Assembly (NCBI RefSeq): GCF_009759665.1 | Contig: NZ_WQNE01000009.1 | Span: forward strand, 1 to 64,000 | Origin: Bradyrhizobium cajani | GTDB taxonomy: Bacteria; Pseudomonadota; Alphaproteobacteria; Rhizobiales; Xanthobacteraceae | Direction: 5' to 3' | DNA: 64,000 nucleotides | Shown here: positions 17,279 to 29,064 of the stretch, piece by piece | Layout of the letters: the number at the start of each line of letters is the position of its first letter | Numbering within the stretch: position 1 is the first letter of the stretch | Program-made: the position numbers and the translations under genes | Notes under the pieces: model-generated | Seen by the model: only the letters and a program-made list of their open reading frames with translations | Told to the model about the DNA's origin: nothing | The model's database searches: none

Positions 17279-17529
17279 CAGTCGAGATCGGCGGACTTGA
17301 AGATCCCGCCGGCAACAGGCGGCGGATCGAAATCAAAGTCCGTGTCCGCCTGCGCCAAAGCTTCGGCTAGGCTCATGTGCCCGCCAGTCAGACGTAAATA
17401 ATCTTCGATCGTCAGCAGGACATGGGCCGGGCGGCCACGGTCCGTAATAAAGACGGGTCCGTGCGAGGCCGCTTTCTTGGCGCCGCTGGTGTCGTGGTTG
17501 AATTCTCGGCTGGTGAGAGTGGTCACCAT
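17278..17529 (-). CDS. Type II antitoxin, Phd/YefM-like
   Basis: This 83-aa antitoxin has the Phd/YefM DNA-binding N-terminal region 'TTLTSREFNHDTSGAKKAASHGPVFITDRGRPAHVLLTIEDYLRL'. The acidic, less ordered C-terminal tail 'ADTDFDFDPPPVAGGIFKSADLD' would bind and block the PIN toxin. AGGAGG lies 8 nt before the ATG. The gene precedes the toxin on the minus strand. A promoter with a palindrome in the spacer (17556-17584) suggests classical autoregulation by the toxin-antitoxin complex. Confidence 0.9.
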   Translation of the reverse strand: MVTTLTSREFNHDTSGAKKAASHGPVFITDRGRPAHVLLTIEDYLRLTGGHMSLAEALAQADTDFDFDPPPVAGGIFKSADLD

Positions 17530-17555
17530 CTTTTGCGCCTCCTGGCCAAGATCGT

Positions 17556-17584
17556 ATCATATGTAGGCATGTTGCTACATTCAA
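17556..17584 (-). promoter_or_regulatory. Toxin-antitoxin promoter with embedded operator
   Basis: On the minus strand, TTGAAT (17584-17579), a 17-nt spacer and TATGAT (17561-17556) make a near-consensus promoter. ATGTAG at 17561-17566 and CTACAT at 17575-17580 form an inverted repeat lying across the spacer. This is where Phd-type antitoxins typically bind. The start codon lies ~27 nt from the -10. Confidence 0.6.
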
Positions 17585-17734
17585 GGCTCTGCGGCATTTG
17601 CTGACATCATTCATGCGCCACGTGCTGATCAGTCGGGCTTTTGCTCCTGAACCTGTCGATCCCGCTGCCAATCATTCCATCGCGTTGCCCACGAAAAAAG
17701 TTCCGGTTTCGCTTCTTGCCGCCTCTCTTTCATC

Positions 17735-17774
17735 TTGCTTTCGTTTTTCGGTGTGATCTAATCAAAAACGAAAG
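17735..17774 (+). promoter_or_regulatory. glpD operon promoter with 37-bp palindromic operator
   Basis: CTTTCGTTTTT at 17738-17748 and AAAAACGAAAG at 17764-17774 are perfect inverse complements separated by 15 nt. A plausible promoter, TTGCTT (17735-17740), 16 nt, TCTAAT (17757-17762), lies within the palindrome, so a bound repressor would block polymerase. GlpR (encoded at 16012) is the obvious candidate. The match to any published rhizobial GlpR site was not checked. Confidence 0.6.
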
Positions 17775-17807
17775 TAGCCGCTCGAAGGAACGGGCGGTCG
17801 CCGGGGG

Positions 17808-19354
17808 ATGCGTCTGTTGGAGCGTATTTTCGACCTCGCCATCATCGGAGGCGGTGTTAACGGCTGCGGCATCGCGCGCGATGCGGTGGGCCGCGGTAAC
17901 ACGGTTTTCCTGTGTGAAATGAACGATCTGGCGAGCGGGACATCGTCCTGGTCGACCAAGCTGGTGCATGGCGGCCTGCGCTATCTCGAATATTACGAGT
18001 TTCGCCTGGTCCGCGAGGCGCTGATCGAGCGCGAGATTCTCTGGGGCATCGCGCCCCACATCATCCGCCCCCTCCGCTTCGTCTTGCCGCATCACGCCGG
18101 CCTGCGCCCCGCCTGGCTGCTGCGGCTCGGCCTCTTCCTCTATGATCACATCGGCGGCCGCCACCTGCTGCCCGCCACGCGCTCCGTCGATCTCCGGCGC
18201 GACGAGGTCGGCCGCCCGCTGATCCCGAACCGCTACTCCCGCGCGTTCGAATATTCCGACTGCTTCGTCGATGACGCCCGCCTCGTCGTGCTCAATGCGC
18301 GCGACGCCGCCGACAAGGGCGCCGAGATCCGCACCCGCACCCGTGCCACCGAGATCCGCCAGTCCGACGGCATCTGGACGGTCAGCATGGTCGACACGCT
18401 GACCGGTGCGCGCTCGTCGATCCAGGCGCGCGCGCTCATCAATGCCGGCGGGCCCTGGGTCGAGGACGTGCTCGGCCGCGGCGCCGGCGTCAACGCCAAG
18501 GCCAAGGTCCGCCTGGTGCAGGGCTCGCACATCGTGGTCAGGAAGCTCTACGACCACGACCGCGCCTACATGTTCCAGAACGCCGACGGCCGCATCATCT
18601 TCGTGATCCCGTACCAGGACGATTTCACGCTGATCGGCACCACCGACCGCGACTATGACGGTGATCCTGCCAAGGTGAAGGCGACGCCCGAGGAGATCCA
18701 GTATCTCTGCACGGCCGCGAGCGAATATCTGGCAAAGCCCGTGAAGCCCGACGACGTGGTCTGGACCTATTCCGGCGTGCGCCCGCTCTATGACGACGGC
18801 GCCAGCGAAGCCAAGGCTGCGACCCGCGATTACGTGTTCGAGCTCGACACCCCCGGCGGCGCGCCGCTGCTCTCGATCTATGGCGGCAAGATCACGACCT
18901 ATCGCCGCCTCGCCGAAGAGGCGCTGGAACGACTCGCGCCCTATCTTCGCAGCGCAAAAGCGCGCGAGGGCTGGACCGGCAAATGGCCGCTGCCCGGCGG
19001 CGACATGAATGTGTCTGACATCGACGGGCTGATCGCCGAGCTCCAGCGCGGCTATCCCTTCCTCAGCCACGAGCATGCGCGGCGCCTCGCGCGGGCCTAT
19101 GGCACGAGGGCCATCAAGCTGCTCGGCGACGCGAAATCGGCGGCGGATCTCGGCCAGGCGTTCGGGGCGACGCTGACCGAGCGCGAGGTCCGCTACCTCA
19201 TGGCCAATGAATGGGCCGTCACCGCCGAGGACGTGGTCTGGCGGCGTTCCAAGCTCGGCCTGCGACTATCTGCCGACGAGATCGCATCGCTTGATGACTG
19301 GATCAGGACCCACGCTGTGCCGCAAAGTCCCCTGCTGGAAGCGGGAGGACGCTC

Positions 19355-19358
<4 letters not shown>
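17808..19358 (+). CDS. glpD: Aerobic glycerol-3-phosphate dehydrogenase
   Basis: This 516-aa FAD flavoprotein oxidises sn-glycerol-3-phosphate to dihydroxyacetone phosphate and passes electrons to quinone at the inner membrane. The dinucleotide-binding motif is 'DLAIIGGGVNGCGIARDAVGRG' (residues ~6-28). 'SGTSSWSTKLVHGGLRYLEYYEFRLVREAL' follows (~44-75), with 'PYQDDFTLIGTTDRDYDGDP' and 'SGVRPLYDD' typical of GlpD. Length matches the E. coli enzyme (501 aa). It is the first gene of the glycerol operon; its stop overlaps the first ABC ATPase start by 4 nt. Repression by GlpR is likely. Confidence 0.95.
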
Positions 19359-20431
<1,073 letters not shown>

Positions 20432-20444
20432 GGAGGCATGCGCC

Positions 20445-23310
<2,866 letters not shown>

Positions 23311-23319
23311 GAGGTTCTC

Positions 23320-23649
23320 ATGGAATCCATCGCATGGATGGCCTGGACGCTGCCGACCGCGATCTTCTTCGCCGCGCTCGCCTGCACGCTGGCCGTGATG
23401 ACGTATCTTGCCGCGGTCTATCCCGAGGCCGAGCGCGTCGGCGTGCTGCGCATTCCGACCACGCGCGGCGACCGCCTGTTTATCTCGCTGATCGCGGCCG
23501 CCGTCATTCACCTCGCGTGGATCGGCCTCGTCGGCAACGACGCGATCGCCACACTGCCGATCGGCGAGGAGGGATTCGAGATTTCGAGCCTGTGGCTCGC
23601 AAGTGGAATTTCGCTTGTCACGGCCGTGTTCATTTTTCGCACGGTCTGA
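23320..23649 (+). CDS. Small inner-membrane protein of glycerol operon (DUF2160-like)
   Basis: This 109-aa protein has three hydrophobic segments, at ~5-27, ~50-68 and ~89-107 ('ASGISLVTAVFIFRTV'). Small membrane proteins of this kind (DUF2160) sit between the permeases and the binding protein in alphaproteobacterial glycerol ABC operons. Its role in transport is not established to my knowledge; assembly or stabilisation of the permeases is a guess. GGAGG precedes the ATG with 6-nt spacing, and the permease stop is 9 nt upstream. Confidence 0.82.
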   Translation: MESIAWMAWTLPTAIFFAALACTLAVMTYLAAVYPEAERVGVLRIPTTRGDRLFISLIAAAVIHLAWIGLVGNDAIATLPIGEEGFEISSLWLASGISLVTAVFIFRTV

Positions 23650-23724
23650 AGCTCGCGAAGGGACGGCCAGATCCGGGACCAACCCGGGCCTGTATAAAGT
23701 TTGTCGCTGCAATGGAGGAACAAC

Positions 23725-25521
23725 ATGCGACAGTTTAGGAGAAGGAAAGGTCCATTGACCAAGAATAGCTTTCTGACCATGTCCAGCGTCGCCGCGATTG
23801 TTGCGGTGTCGTTTGCCGTCTCGGCGCCGGTTCGCGCTGCCGACGACGCCGTGATCCAGAAATGGATCGCGGAATTCCAGCCCTCGACGCTGTCGAAGGA
23901 AGACCAGAAGAAGGAGCTGGAATGGTTCGCGAAGGCGGCCGAACCCTTCAAGGGCATGGAGATCAACGTCGTCTCCGAAACCATCACCACCCACGAATAC
24001 GAATCGCAGACGCTGGCCAAGGCGTTCTCCGAGCTCACCGGCATCAAGCTCAAGCACGACCTCATCCAGGAAGGTGACGTCGTCGAGAAGCTCCAGACCC
24101 AGATGCAGTCGGGCAAGAACGTCTATGACGGCTGGATCAACGACTCCGACCTGATCGGCACCCATTTCCGCTACGGCCAGACGGTCGTGCTGTCGGACTA
24201 CATGGCCGGCGAAGGCAAGGACGTCACCGATCCCATGCTCGACGTCAACGACTTCATCGGCAAGTCGTTCACGACGGGACCGGACGGCAAGCTCTATCAG
24301 CTTCCCGACCAGCAGTTCGCCAACCTCTACTGGTTCCGCTACGACTGGTTCACCAACCCCGACTACAAGGCCAAGTTCAAGGCCAAGTACGGCTACGAGC
24401 TCGGCGTGCCCGTGAACTGGTCGGCCTATGAGGACATCGCCGAGTTCTTCACCAACGACATCAAGGAGATCAACGGCGTCAAGGTCTACGGCCATATGGA
24501 CTATGGCAAGAAGGACCCCTCGCTCGGATGGCGTTTCACCGACGCCTGGCTGTCGATGGCCGGCAACGGTGACAAGGGCATTCCGAACGGTCTGCCGGTC
24601 GACGAGTGGGGCATCCGCATGGAAGGCTGCCGCCCGGTCGGCTCGTCGGTGGAACGTGGTGGCGACACCAACGGTCCGGCCGCGGTCTACTCGATCACCA
24701 AGTACCTCGAGTGGCTGAAGAAGTACGCGCCGCCGCAGGCGCAGGGCATGACGTTCTCCGAAGCCGGCCCCGTGCCGGCGCAGGGCAACATCGCCCAGCA
24801 GATGTTCTGGTACACCGCCTTCACCGCCGACATGGTGAAGCCGGGCATCGCCGTGATGAACGCGGACGGTACGCCGAAATGGCGTATGGCGCCGTCGCCG
24901 CACGGTTCGTACTGGAAGGAAGGCATGAAGCTCGGCTATCAGGACGCCGGCTCCGTGACGCTGCTCAAGTCGACCCCGGCGGATCGCCGCAAGGCGGCCT
25001 GGCTCTATCTCCAGTTCATCATCTCCAAGTCGGTGTCGCTGAAGAAGAGCCATGTCGGTCTCACCTTCATCCGTGAATCCGACATCTGGGACAAGTCGTT
25101 CACCGAGCGTGCGCCGAAGCTCGGCGGCCTGATCGAGTTCTACCGCTCGCCCGCGCGCGTGCAGTGGACCCCGACCGGCAACAACGTGCCCGACTATCCG
25201 AAGCTCGCGCAGCTGTGGTGGCAGAACATCGGCGATGCGTCGTCCGGTGCGAAGACGCCGCAGCAGGCCATGGATGCTCTTGCGGCGGCCCAGGACTCCG
25301 TCATGGAGCGTCTGGAGAAGTCCGGCGTGCAGGGCGCCTGCGGTCCGAAGCTGCACAAGAAGGAGAGTGCCGAGTTCTGGTTCGCCAAGGCCCAGAAGGA
25401 CGGCACGATTGCGCCGCAGCGCAAGCTCGCCAACGAGAAGCCGAAGGGCGAAACCGTCGACTACGACACTCTGATCAAGTCGTGGCCGGCCACCCCGCCC
25501 AAGCGCGCGGAAGCGAAGTAA
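23725..25521 (+). CDS. ABC transporter substrate-binding protein, glycerol uptake
   Basis: The ~598-aa periplasmic binding protein delivers substrate to the two permeases. The basic start 'MRQFRRRKG' is followed by a hydrophobic stretch 'MSSVAAIVAVSFAVSAPVRAAD', with signal cleavage near residue 40. The mature part is long for a sugar-binding protein (usual ~400-450) but is the size I expect of this glycerol group. 'LIGTHFRYGQTVVLSDYM' and 'YQLPDQQFANLYWFRYDWF' belong to the extracellular-solute-binding fold. ATG 23725 has GGAGG 7 nt upstream; an alternative TTG at 23701 is less likely. An intrinsic terminator follows 29 nt after the stop, closing the operon. Confidence 0.9.
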   Translation: MRQFRRRKGPLTKNSFLTMSSVAAIVAVSFAVSAPVRAADDAVIQKWIAEFQPSTLSKEDQKKELEWFAKAAEPFKGMEINVVSETITTHEYESQTLAKAFSELTGIKLKHDLIQEGDVVEKLQTQMQSGKNVYDGWINDSDLIGTHFRYGQTVVLSDYMAGEGKDVTDPMLDVNDFIGKSFTTGPDGKLYQLPDQQFANLYWFRYDWFTNPDYKAKFKAKYGYELGVPVNWSAYEDIAEFFTNDIKEINGVKVYGHMDYGKKDPSLGWRFTDAWLSMAGNGDKGIPNGLPVDEWGIRMEGCRPVGSSVERGGDTNGPAAVYSITKYLEWLKKYAPPQAQGMTFSEAGPVPAQGNIAQQMFWYTAFTADMVKPGIAVMNADGTPKWRMAPSPHGSYWKEGMKLGYQDAGSVTLLKSTPADRRKAAWLYLQFIISKSVSLKKSHVGLTFIRESDIWDKSFTERAPKLGGLIEFYRSPARVQWTPTGNNVPDYPKLAQLWWQNIGDASSGAKTPQQAMDALAAAQDSVMERLEKSGVQGACGPKLHKKESAEFWFAKAQKDGTIAPQRKLANEKPKGETVDYDTLIKSWPATPPKRAEAK

Positions 25522-25549
25522 GCGGCGCACAGAGCGCCGAGAAACACGA

Positions 25550-25577
25550 AAGGCCGGGAACGATCCCGGCCTTTTTC
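25550..25577 (+). terminator. Intrinsic terminator of the glp operon
   Basis: AAGGCCGGGA (25550-25559), a 4-nt loop and TCCCGGCCTT (25564-25573) make a perfect 10-bp GC-rich stem. A T-rich run (TTTCTTG) follows. It lies 29 nt after the binding-protein stop. Confidence 0.88.
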
Positions 25578-25628
25578 TTGTGCTCTCGCGATCATGAGCT
25601 TGAGGCACGCACTTTCCATATTCTCGGT

Positions 25629-25728
25629 GTCATTGCCCGCGAAGGCGGGCAATCCAGTACTCCGAGGCGGTCGTGACTGAACCGATAAGCTGCGGCGTAC
25701 TGGATGCCCCGCCTTCGCGGGGCATGAC
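25629..25728. repeat. Palindromic repeat, third variant ('gtcattgcccgcgaagg')
   Basis: The outer arms 'gtcattgcccgcgaaggcggg' and 'cccgccttcgcggggcatgac' pair, and the inner arms 'atccagtact' / 'gtactggat' also pair. The architecture is that of the other palindrome families, but the sequence differs. It lies between convergent operons. Confidence 0.75.
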
Positions 25729-25748
25729 AGTTGTCGTGTGGAGAAGAC

Positions 25749-26849
25749 CTACTCCGCCGGCTCGGCCGCCAGCGTCGGGTAATCCGTGTATCCCTTCGCG
25801 CCGCCGCCGTAGAACGTGGTCTTGTCCCAGTCGTTCAGCGCCGCGCCCGTCTTCAGCCGCTCGACCAGGTCGGGGTTGGAGATGAAGGGCTTGCCGAAGG
25901 CGATCAGATCGGCCGCGTTCGCGTCCAGCACCTTGGTCGCGAGATCGAAGTCGTAGCCGTTGTTGGCGACGTAGGCGCCGGTGAAGCGCTTGCGTAAGGA
26001 GCCATAGTCGAACGGCGCGATGTCGCGCGGGCCGCCGGTCGCGCCTTCGACGACATGGAGATAGACCAGCTTGAGCGCGCTGAGCCCGTCGACGATGTGG
26101 TCGAACAAGGCTTGCGGGTTGGAGTCGGAGAGGTCGTTGGCCGGCGTCACCGGCGAGATGCGGATGCCGGTGCGGTCGGCGCCGGCTTCAGTGGCAACCG
26201 CCTTGGAGACCTCGAGCATCAGCCGCGCGCGGTTCTCGATGGAGCCGCCATAGGCGTCCTGGCGCTTGTTGGCGCCGTCCCGGGCGAACTGGTCGAGCAG
26301 ATAGCCGTTGGCGCCGTGGATCTCGACGCCGTCGAAGCCGGCCTCCAGCGCGTTCTTCGTCGCGCGTTTGAAGTCGTCGATGATGCCTGGAATCTCGGAG
26401 AGCTCGAGCGCACGCGGCTCGGAGACGTCGGCGAAGGTGCCGTTGACGAAGGTCTTGCCCTTGGCGCGGATCGCGCTCGGCGCCACCGGGGCGGCGCCAT
26501 TGGCCTGGAGGTCGACATGCGAGATGCGGCCGACATGCCAGAGCTGGATGAAGATCTTGCCGCCGCGCTCATGCACGCGGTCGGTGACCTTGCGCCAGCC
26601 GGCGACCTGGTCCCTGGAGTAGATGCCGGGCGTGTCCTGGTAGCCCTGGCCCTGCTGCGAGACCTGGCTCGCTTCGGTGATCAGGAGGCCTGCGGACGCG
26701 CGCTGGCCGTAATAGTCGGCGGCGAGCGGGCTCGGCACGAAGGTGCCGGGCGCGGCGCGGTTGCGCGTCAGCGGCGCCATCACCAGGCGATTGGCCAGTG
26801 TGATCGGGCCGAGCTTGTAGGTCTCAAACAATTTGGCCGAACGGCTCAT
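25749..26849 (-). CDS. Alkene reductase, Old Yellow Enzyme family (NemA-like)
   Basis: The 366-aa FMN-dependent TIM-barrel reductase reduces activated C=C bonds or nitro compounds using NAD(P)H. 'LFETYKLGPITLANRLVMAPLTRNRA' (residues ~6-31) is the family N-terminus, with the FMN-contacting 'APLTR'. 'NGYLLDQFARDGANKRQDAYGGSIENRARL' (~180-210) carries the conserved Y-GGS-ENR. The C-terminal phosphate-binding region 'DLIAFGKPFISNPDLVERL' is intact. ATG at 26849 opens the conserved start; the longer frame adds a non-homologous extension. It appears to stand alone. Confidence 0.92.
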   Translation of the reverse strand: MSRSAKLFETYKLGPITLANRLVMAPLTRNRAAPGTFVPSPLAADYYGQRASAGLLITEASQVSQQGQGYQDTPGIYSRDQVAGWRKVTDRVHERGGKIFIQLWHVGRISHVDLQANGAAPVAPSAIRAKGKTFVNGTFADVSEPRALELSEIPGIIDDFKRATKNALEAGFDGVEIHGANGYLLDQFARDGANKRQDAYGGSIENRARLMLEVSKAVATEAGADRTGIRISPVTPANDLSDSNPQALFDHIVDGLSALKLVYLHVVEGATGGPRDIAPFDYGSLRKRFTGAYVANNGYDFDLATKVLDANAADLIAFGKPFISNPDLVERLKTGAALNDWDKTTFYGGGAKGYTDYPTLAAEPAE

Positions 26850-27028
26850 GGGAATGCTTCCAGGCGGTGAGAGGTCACGAACACTTGTGCATCGCGGCAA
26901 TCAGCGCAAGGGACGAGCCATACGGAAAGTGCAGGCGAGCTGCGCGGCAGGGCCCGCGTAGCATAATTCATGTGCAATTTCGGCCACGACAGTAGAATCC
27001 CGCTGCCGCGGCCGTGCGATTGCGCAAA

Positions 27029-27532
27029 TCAGTTCAGGCCCATGAAATCGCGCTTGCCGATCTCGACGCCGTTGTGACGCAGGATGCCGTGCGCGGTCGC
27101 GCAGTGGAAATAGAAGTTCGGCAGCGAGAATGCGCTCAGGAACTGCTGGCCCTTCAGGGTCGTAGTCTTATCGGGCCCGGTCGGAAAGGTGACGTCCTTG
27201 CTCTCCGCGCCCTCGAACTGCTCGGGCTTGAACGACTTCACATAGTCGATGGTTTTCGCCAGACGCTGCTTCAATTCTTCGAAGGTCTTTTCGGTATCGG
27301 GATTGGAGGGCACCTCGCTGTGCGTCAGCCGCGCGCAGCCCTTGGTGGCGAAATCGCTGACGAGCTGGATCTGCTTCGACAGCGGCAGCATGTCCGGGAA
27401 GAGGCGGGAGCCCAGCAGGACGCTGGGGTCGATCTTTTTGGCCGCGCAATGCGCCTCGGCTTTGGTGAGCAGGCCGGTGAGGCTGTTCAGCATTTGCAGA
27501 TAGGCGGGGACGACGGCGTCGTAGAAGGACAT
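27029..27532 (-). CDS. DUF1993 family protein
   Basis: This 167-aa protein begins 'MSFYDAVVPAYLQMLNSLTGLLTKAEAHCAAKKIDPSVLLGSRLFPDMLPLSKQIQLVSDFATKGCARL', which matches the DUF1993 family (a DinB-like four-helix bundle). 'FYFHCATAHGILRHNGVEIGKRDFMG' near the C-terminus carries His residues at positions where related bundles bind metal. Members are of unknown function and common in rhizobia. It appears monocistronic and is not obviously linked to its neighbours. Confidence 0.85.
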   Translation of the reverse strand: MSFYDAVVPAYLQMLNSLTGLLTKAEAHCAAKKIDPSVLLGSRLFPDMLPLSKQIQLVSDFATKGCARLTHSEVPSNPDTEKTFEELKQRLAKTIDYVKSFKPEQFEGAESKDVTFPTGPDKTTTLKGQQFLSAFSLPNFYFHCATAHGILRHNGVEIGKRDFMGLN

Positions 27533-27640
27533 GTGATGCTCGCTCTCATGGTGGGAAATTCAGGAGAAACCTGAGCCACTCACATGGGGCCGTCATGGAA
27601 AAATACAATCGCGGACAGCGGCTTGTGCGGTGCGAAAATT

Positions 27641-28942
27641 CTACCGCACCGTCGCCTGTGGCTGCGCCTGTGCCGTGCCGCCGCGCATGCGGGCGAGGAG
27701 CTCGGCGGTCGGCCAGGAATCGGCGGGCAGGCCGTACTTGATCTGCATCGCCTTCACGGCGGCGCGGCTCTGCTGGCCCAGCACGCCGTCGACCTTGCCG
27801 ACATTGAAGCCGGCTTGGACCAAAAGCTGCTGCAATTGCTTGAGCTCGTTGAACGGCAGCTGTGCGACCGGTGCCGAGGGCTTGCGCATTGGCGCTGCGC
27901 CCGCGATGCGCGAGGCGAGATAGCCCGCGGTGGTCGAGTAGATCAGCGAGTTATTCCACTCGGTGTAGGCGGCGAAATTCGGATACGCCATGAAGGCCGG
28001 GCCGTTACGCCCCATCGGCAGCAGCACGGAGGCGGCCAGATTGTCGTTCGGCAATGGACGACCATCGGGATAGGTGACCCCGAGCTGCGCCCATGTCGAG
28101 CGCGGCTCCCGCACCGTGAGATCGGTCTTGTCCCACGGCAGGTTCGGCGGCACCCTGATCTCTTCCAGCCATGGCTCGCCGCGCCGCCACTTCAAGCCGT
28201 TGGCGATGTAGTTCGCGGTCGAGGCGATCACGTCGGGCCCCGAGCGCAAGAGGTCGCGCCGCCCGTCGCCGTCATAATCGACGGCGTAGTTGACGTAATG
28301 CGTCGGCAGGAACTGGGTCTGGCCGAGCTCGCCGGCCCATGAGCCGATCATCTCCTCGGGCGTGAGGTCGCCGCGGTCGATGACCTTCAGCGCGGCGATG
28401 GTCTCGTTCACGAACATCTCCGAGCGGCGGCAGTCATACGCCAGCGACACCAGCGATTTCAACGTCGGCAGATTGCCCATGTTGGCGCCGAAATCGCTCT
28501 CCAGCCCCCAGAACGCGGCGATCACCGCCGGCGGCACGCCGTATTCCTTCTCGGCGCGTGCAAACGCGGCGGCATATTGCTTGATGTGCTGCTGGCCGTT
28601 CTGCATGCGATAGGGCGCGGCCATGCGGCCGGCGAATTCGGTGAAGAGCTGGCCGAACACGCGCTGGCCGCGGTCGCGGTTGACGATGCCCTGGTCGTAG
28701 ACGAGGTAGGGCGAAGCCTCCGCGATGGTGTGCTGAGACACGCCGGCGGCAACCGCCTGCTGTTTCACGTCGGCCAGGAAGCGATCGAAGCTCGCGCCAT
28801 TGTGGCACGAGGCCGCGCGCGGCGAGGGCGCGGTGGCCCTGGGCGCTGCGGGCTTGGCAGGCGGTGGCATCAGCTGGGCGGAGGCGGTGGCGGAGCATGC
28901 GAGGAGCGCGACGGCCGCGATCGCAAATCGGGTCTGGAGCAT
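27641..28942 (-). CDS. Lytic murein transglycosylase, MltB family, with peptidoglycan-binding domain
   Basis: This 433-aa exported enzyme cleaves the MurNAc-GlcNAc bond to give anhydro-muropeptides. A signal peptide covers residues ~1-22, and a Pro/Ala-rich linker follows to ~45. The SLT/MltB catalytic domain covers ~48-340, with catalytic Glu148 in 'IAAFWGLESDFGANMG'. 'GSWAGELGQTQFLPTHYVNYAVDYDGDGRRDL' is also characteristic. A C-terminal peptidoglycan-binding repeat lies at ~365-420 ('LKQLQQLLVQAGFNVGKVDGVLGQQSRAAVKAMQIKYGLP'). No Cys lipobox is evident, so it is probably soluble in the periplasm. The start is ATG 28942; a much longer upstream frame is antisense to the glycan synthase gene and was rejected. 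The glycan synthase lies upstream on the same strand, separated by 122 nt. Confidence 0.9.
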   Translation of the reverse strand: MLQTRFAIAAVALLACSATASAQLMPPPAKPAAPRATAPSPRAASCHNGASFDRFLADVKQQAVAAGVSQHTIAEASPYLVYDQGIVNRDRGQRVFGQLFTEFAGRMAAPYRMQNGQQHIKQYAAAFARAEKEYGVPPAVIAAFWGLESDFGANMGNLPTLKSLVSLAYDCRRSEMFVNETIAALKVIDRGDLTPEEMIGSWAGELGQTQFLPTHYVNYAVDYDGDGRRDLLRSGPDVIASTANYIANGLKWRRGEPWLEEIRVPPNLPWDKTDLTVREPRSTWAQLGVTYPDGRPLPNDNLAASVLLPMGRNGPAFMAYPNFAAYTEWNNSLIYSTTAGYLASRIAGAAPMRKPSAPVAQLPFNELKQLQQLLVQAGFNVGKVDGVLGQQSRAAVKAMQIKYGLPADSWPTAELLARMRGGTAQAQPQATVR

Positions 28943-29064
28943 GGGGGTTCCGGCGGGGAGCAGGCGTGGATTCGCACGAAGTCTAGGTGAAGTGACGGCC
29001 TCAGGCCATCCTTTCCATGCCACGCCGGCGCAGGCAATGCGAGCGAGCGGATGTCGTGCGGCGC

